Positions 62,872 through 64,000 of a stretch of 64,000 bases of DNA are shown here, piece by piece (the stretch's first letter is position 1; every line of letters begins with the position of its first letter). A model generated the notes under the pieces. It was not told the DNA's origin, did no database searches, and worked only from the letters and a program-made list of their open reading frames with translations. The stretch is taken from assembly GCA_030673965.1 (NCBI GenBank), contig JAUTCN010000019.1, forward strand, positions 1 through 64,000, written 5' to 3'. Source of the DNA: Fusobacterium sp. JB019 (GTDB lineage: Bacteria > Fusobacteriota > Fusobacteriia > Fusobacteriales > Fusobacteriaceae). A program made the position numbers and the translations under genes.

Positions 62872-64000
62872 ATGAAACCTAAAAAAATAGGAAAATTAGA
62901 TGTTATTTCCATTGCTCTTGGCTCTATTATTGGAACAGGCGCTTTCTTACTTCCTGGGGATTTTTTCTTAAAAAAAATTGGACTTTTAAATACAATAGCA
63001 GGAATTTTAATAGGAACTTTACTTATATTTATAATTGAAAACAACTATAATTTTTTAATCAAAAAATTTCCAAAATCTGGAGGGGAATATATTTTTGTTA
63101 AAAATGCTCTTGGTAAAAATCATGCTTTTATATGTGGATGGTTATTAACTCTTTCTTATTTCACAATAATTCCTTTAAATGCTACAGCTGTGCCTGTTGT
63201 TATAAATAGTATTTTCCCAAATATTTTAAAATTTAATTTACTTTATAATATACATGGAAATATTTATTTAGGTGAAATCTTAGCATCTTTTATTTTTCTT
63301 TTTCTATTTGCATATCTAAATATAAAAGGAATTCATTTTGCAGCTATTATTCAAAAAATTATGGTATTCTTTCTTGTAGGAATAATATTATTTTTTTCAG
63401 CTGCTGTTATCTATATAAATAGTGTTTCAAGTCCTATACTAATAGAAAATTTAGCTGCCCCTTTTTCTCTTAACAATATTTTAAAGATTGTATCTATTAC
63501 TCCTTTTTTATTTATTGGATTTGATTGTATTCCACAAATTATGGAAGAATTAGATTTTCATCCTAAAAAAGTATCTCTATTAGCTATATGTTCTGTACTT
63601 ATTGGAGGATTACTTTATATCATTCTAACTATAATAACCGCTTATGGAGTATCTATCAAGACTTTAAATATAGAAAATATAAACTGGGCTACAGGTTATA
63701 CAATAAGTTTATTTTTTGGAAAAACTGGATTAATAATTTTAGGACTAGCCTTTTTAATTGCAATAATCGCAGGAATAAATGGATTTTATATGTCTAGCAG
63801 TAGACTTTTATTAGCTATGGCAGAAGATAAGGAACTACCTATTATCTTTGCATCAAAGAAAAATAATCAACCTAAAAATGCTTTGATCATACTATGTGCT
63901 TTCAGTTGTATCATTACTCTTTTTGGAAGAAATACTGTATTATGGGCTCTCGATGTTTCTTCTGTTGGAGCTTCATTAGCATATTTTTATACTTCAATTT
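62872..64000 (+). CDS. APC-superfamily amino-acid permease (truncated by the window end)
   Basis: 376 residues are visible, open at the right edge. The N-terminal APC signature SIALGSIIGTGAFLLPG marks the unwound TM1 substrate site. GGEYIFVKNALGK, FIGFDCIPQIMEELDFH (TM6) and SRLLLAMAEDKELP follow, with about 10 membrane segments so far. AAGGAG precedes the ATG. Members import amino acids or exchange them for polyamines. The substrate is not readable, though proximity to the sulfur genes makes a sulfur-containing amino acid worth considering. Confidence 0.88.
   Translation, partial: MKPKKIGKLDVISIALGSIIGTGAFLLPGDFFLKKIGLLNTIAGILIGTLLIFIIENNYNFLIKKFPKSGGEYIFVKNALGKNHAFICGWLLTLSYFTIIPLNATAVPVVINSIFPNILKFNLLYNIHGNIYLGEILASFIFLFLFAYLNIKGIHFAAIIQKIMVFFLVGIILFFSAAVIYINSVSSPILIENLAAPFSLNNILKIVSITPFLFIGFDCIPQIMEELDFHPKKVSLLAICSVLIGGLLYIILTIITAYGVSIKTLNIENINWATGYTISLFFGKTGLIILGLAFLIAIIAGINGFYMSSSRLLLAMAEDKELPIIFASKKNNQPKNALIILCAFSCIITLFGRNTVLWALDVSSVGASLAYFYTSI

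Overview
The window is a very AT-rich chromosomal stretch from a diderm bacterium, most likely a member of the Fusobacteriota (genus not resolved). The reasons are extreme A/T codon bias, strong AGGAGG ribosome sites, and a complete outer-membrane assembly block (lpxD, a Skp/OmpH chaperone, bamA, tamB) inside an otherwise Firmicute-like gene set. No prophage, insertion sequence, CRISPR array or rRNA operon is visible.

Layout. 1-159: tRNA-Ala and tRNA-Met. 272-2790: MocR-type regulator and alanine racemase. 2807-4084: asnA behind an Asn-rich leader peptide and an attenuator. 4116-9603: LysR regulator divergent from an NhaC antiporter, a probable small RNA on the minus strand, a sodium:solute symporter, and lysA. 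9659-13035 (minus): class II aldolase, a small membrane protein, serS, and a DUF2344 protein. 13177-25785 (minus): a tight eight-gene run ktrB-ktrA-mnmG-rsmG-tamB-bamA-ompH-lpxD. 25920-35751 (minus): rpsO with a possible autoregulatory leader, ftsH, tilS, a B12-type radical SAM protein, mltG, a DEAD-box helicase, and pepP.

35851-41413 (plus): tRNA-Leu behind a perfect promoter with phased T-tracts, mtnN, a nucleotide-sugar cluster rfbA-rfbC-rfbB, a HAD phosphatase, a NUDIX hydrolase, a YgjP-like protease, and a 31-residue membrane peptide. 41415-54235: the branched-chain amino acid block, in two transcriptional parts. Part one is leader 1, ilvD, ilvB-1 and a short ACT subunit. Part two is leader 2, ilvB-2, ilvN, a fused leuA-leuC, leuD, leuB, an orphan ABC ATPase and ilvC. 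54287-58567: lipid kinase, murI, two tandem TtcA-like proteins, a Cys-cluster winged-helix protein, and an M15-type lipoprotein. 58704-64000: cvfB, a CoA-disulfide-reductase/rhodanese protein with a YeeE/YedE sulfur transporter, and an APC permease cut by the window end.

The most notable theme is amino-acid control by translated leader peptides. Three separate transcription attenuators are readable (asnA, ilvD, ilvB-2). Each has a consensus promoter or a plausible one, a Shine-Dalgarno site, a short ORF crowded with codons for the pathway product, mutually exclusive base-pairings, and an intrinsic terminator just before the first enzyme gene. No T-box signature was seen at these sites. Other highlights are the in-frame LeuA-LeuC fusion, a roughly 90-nt minus-strand small RNA with a C-rich single-stranded segment (6600-6690), and an SD-sequestering hairpin in the rpsO leader.
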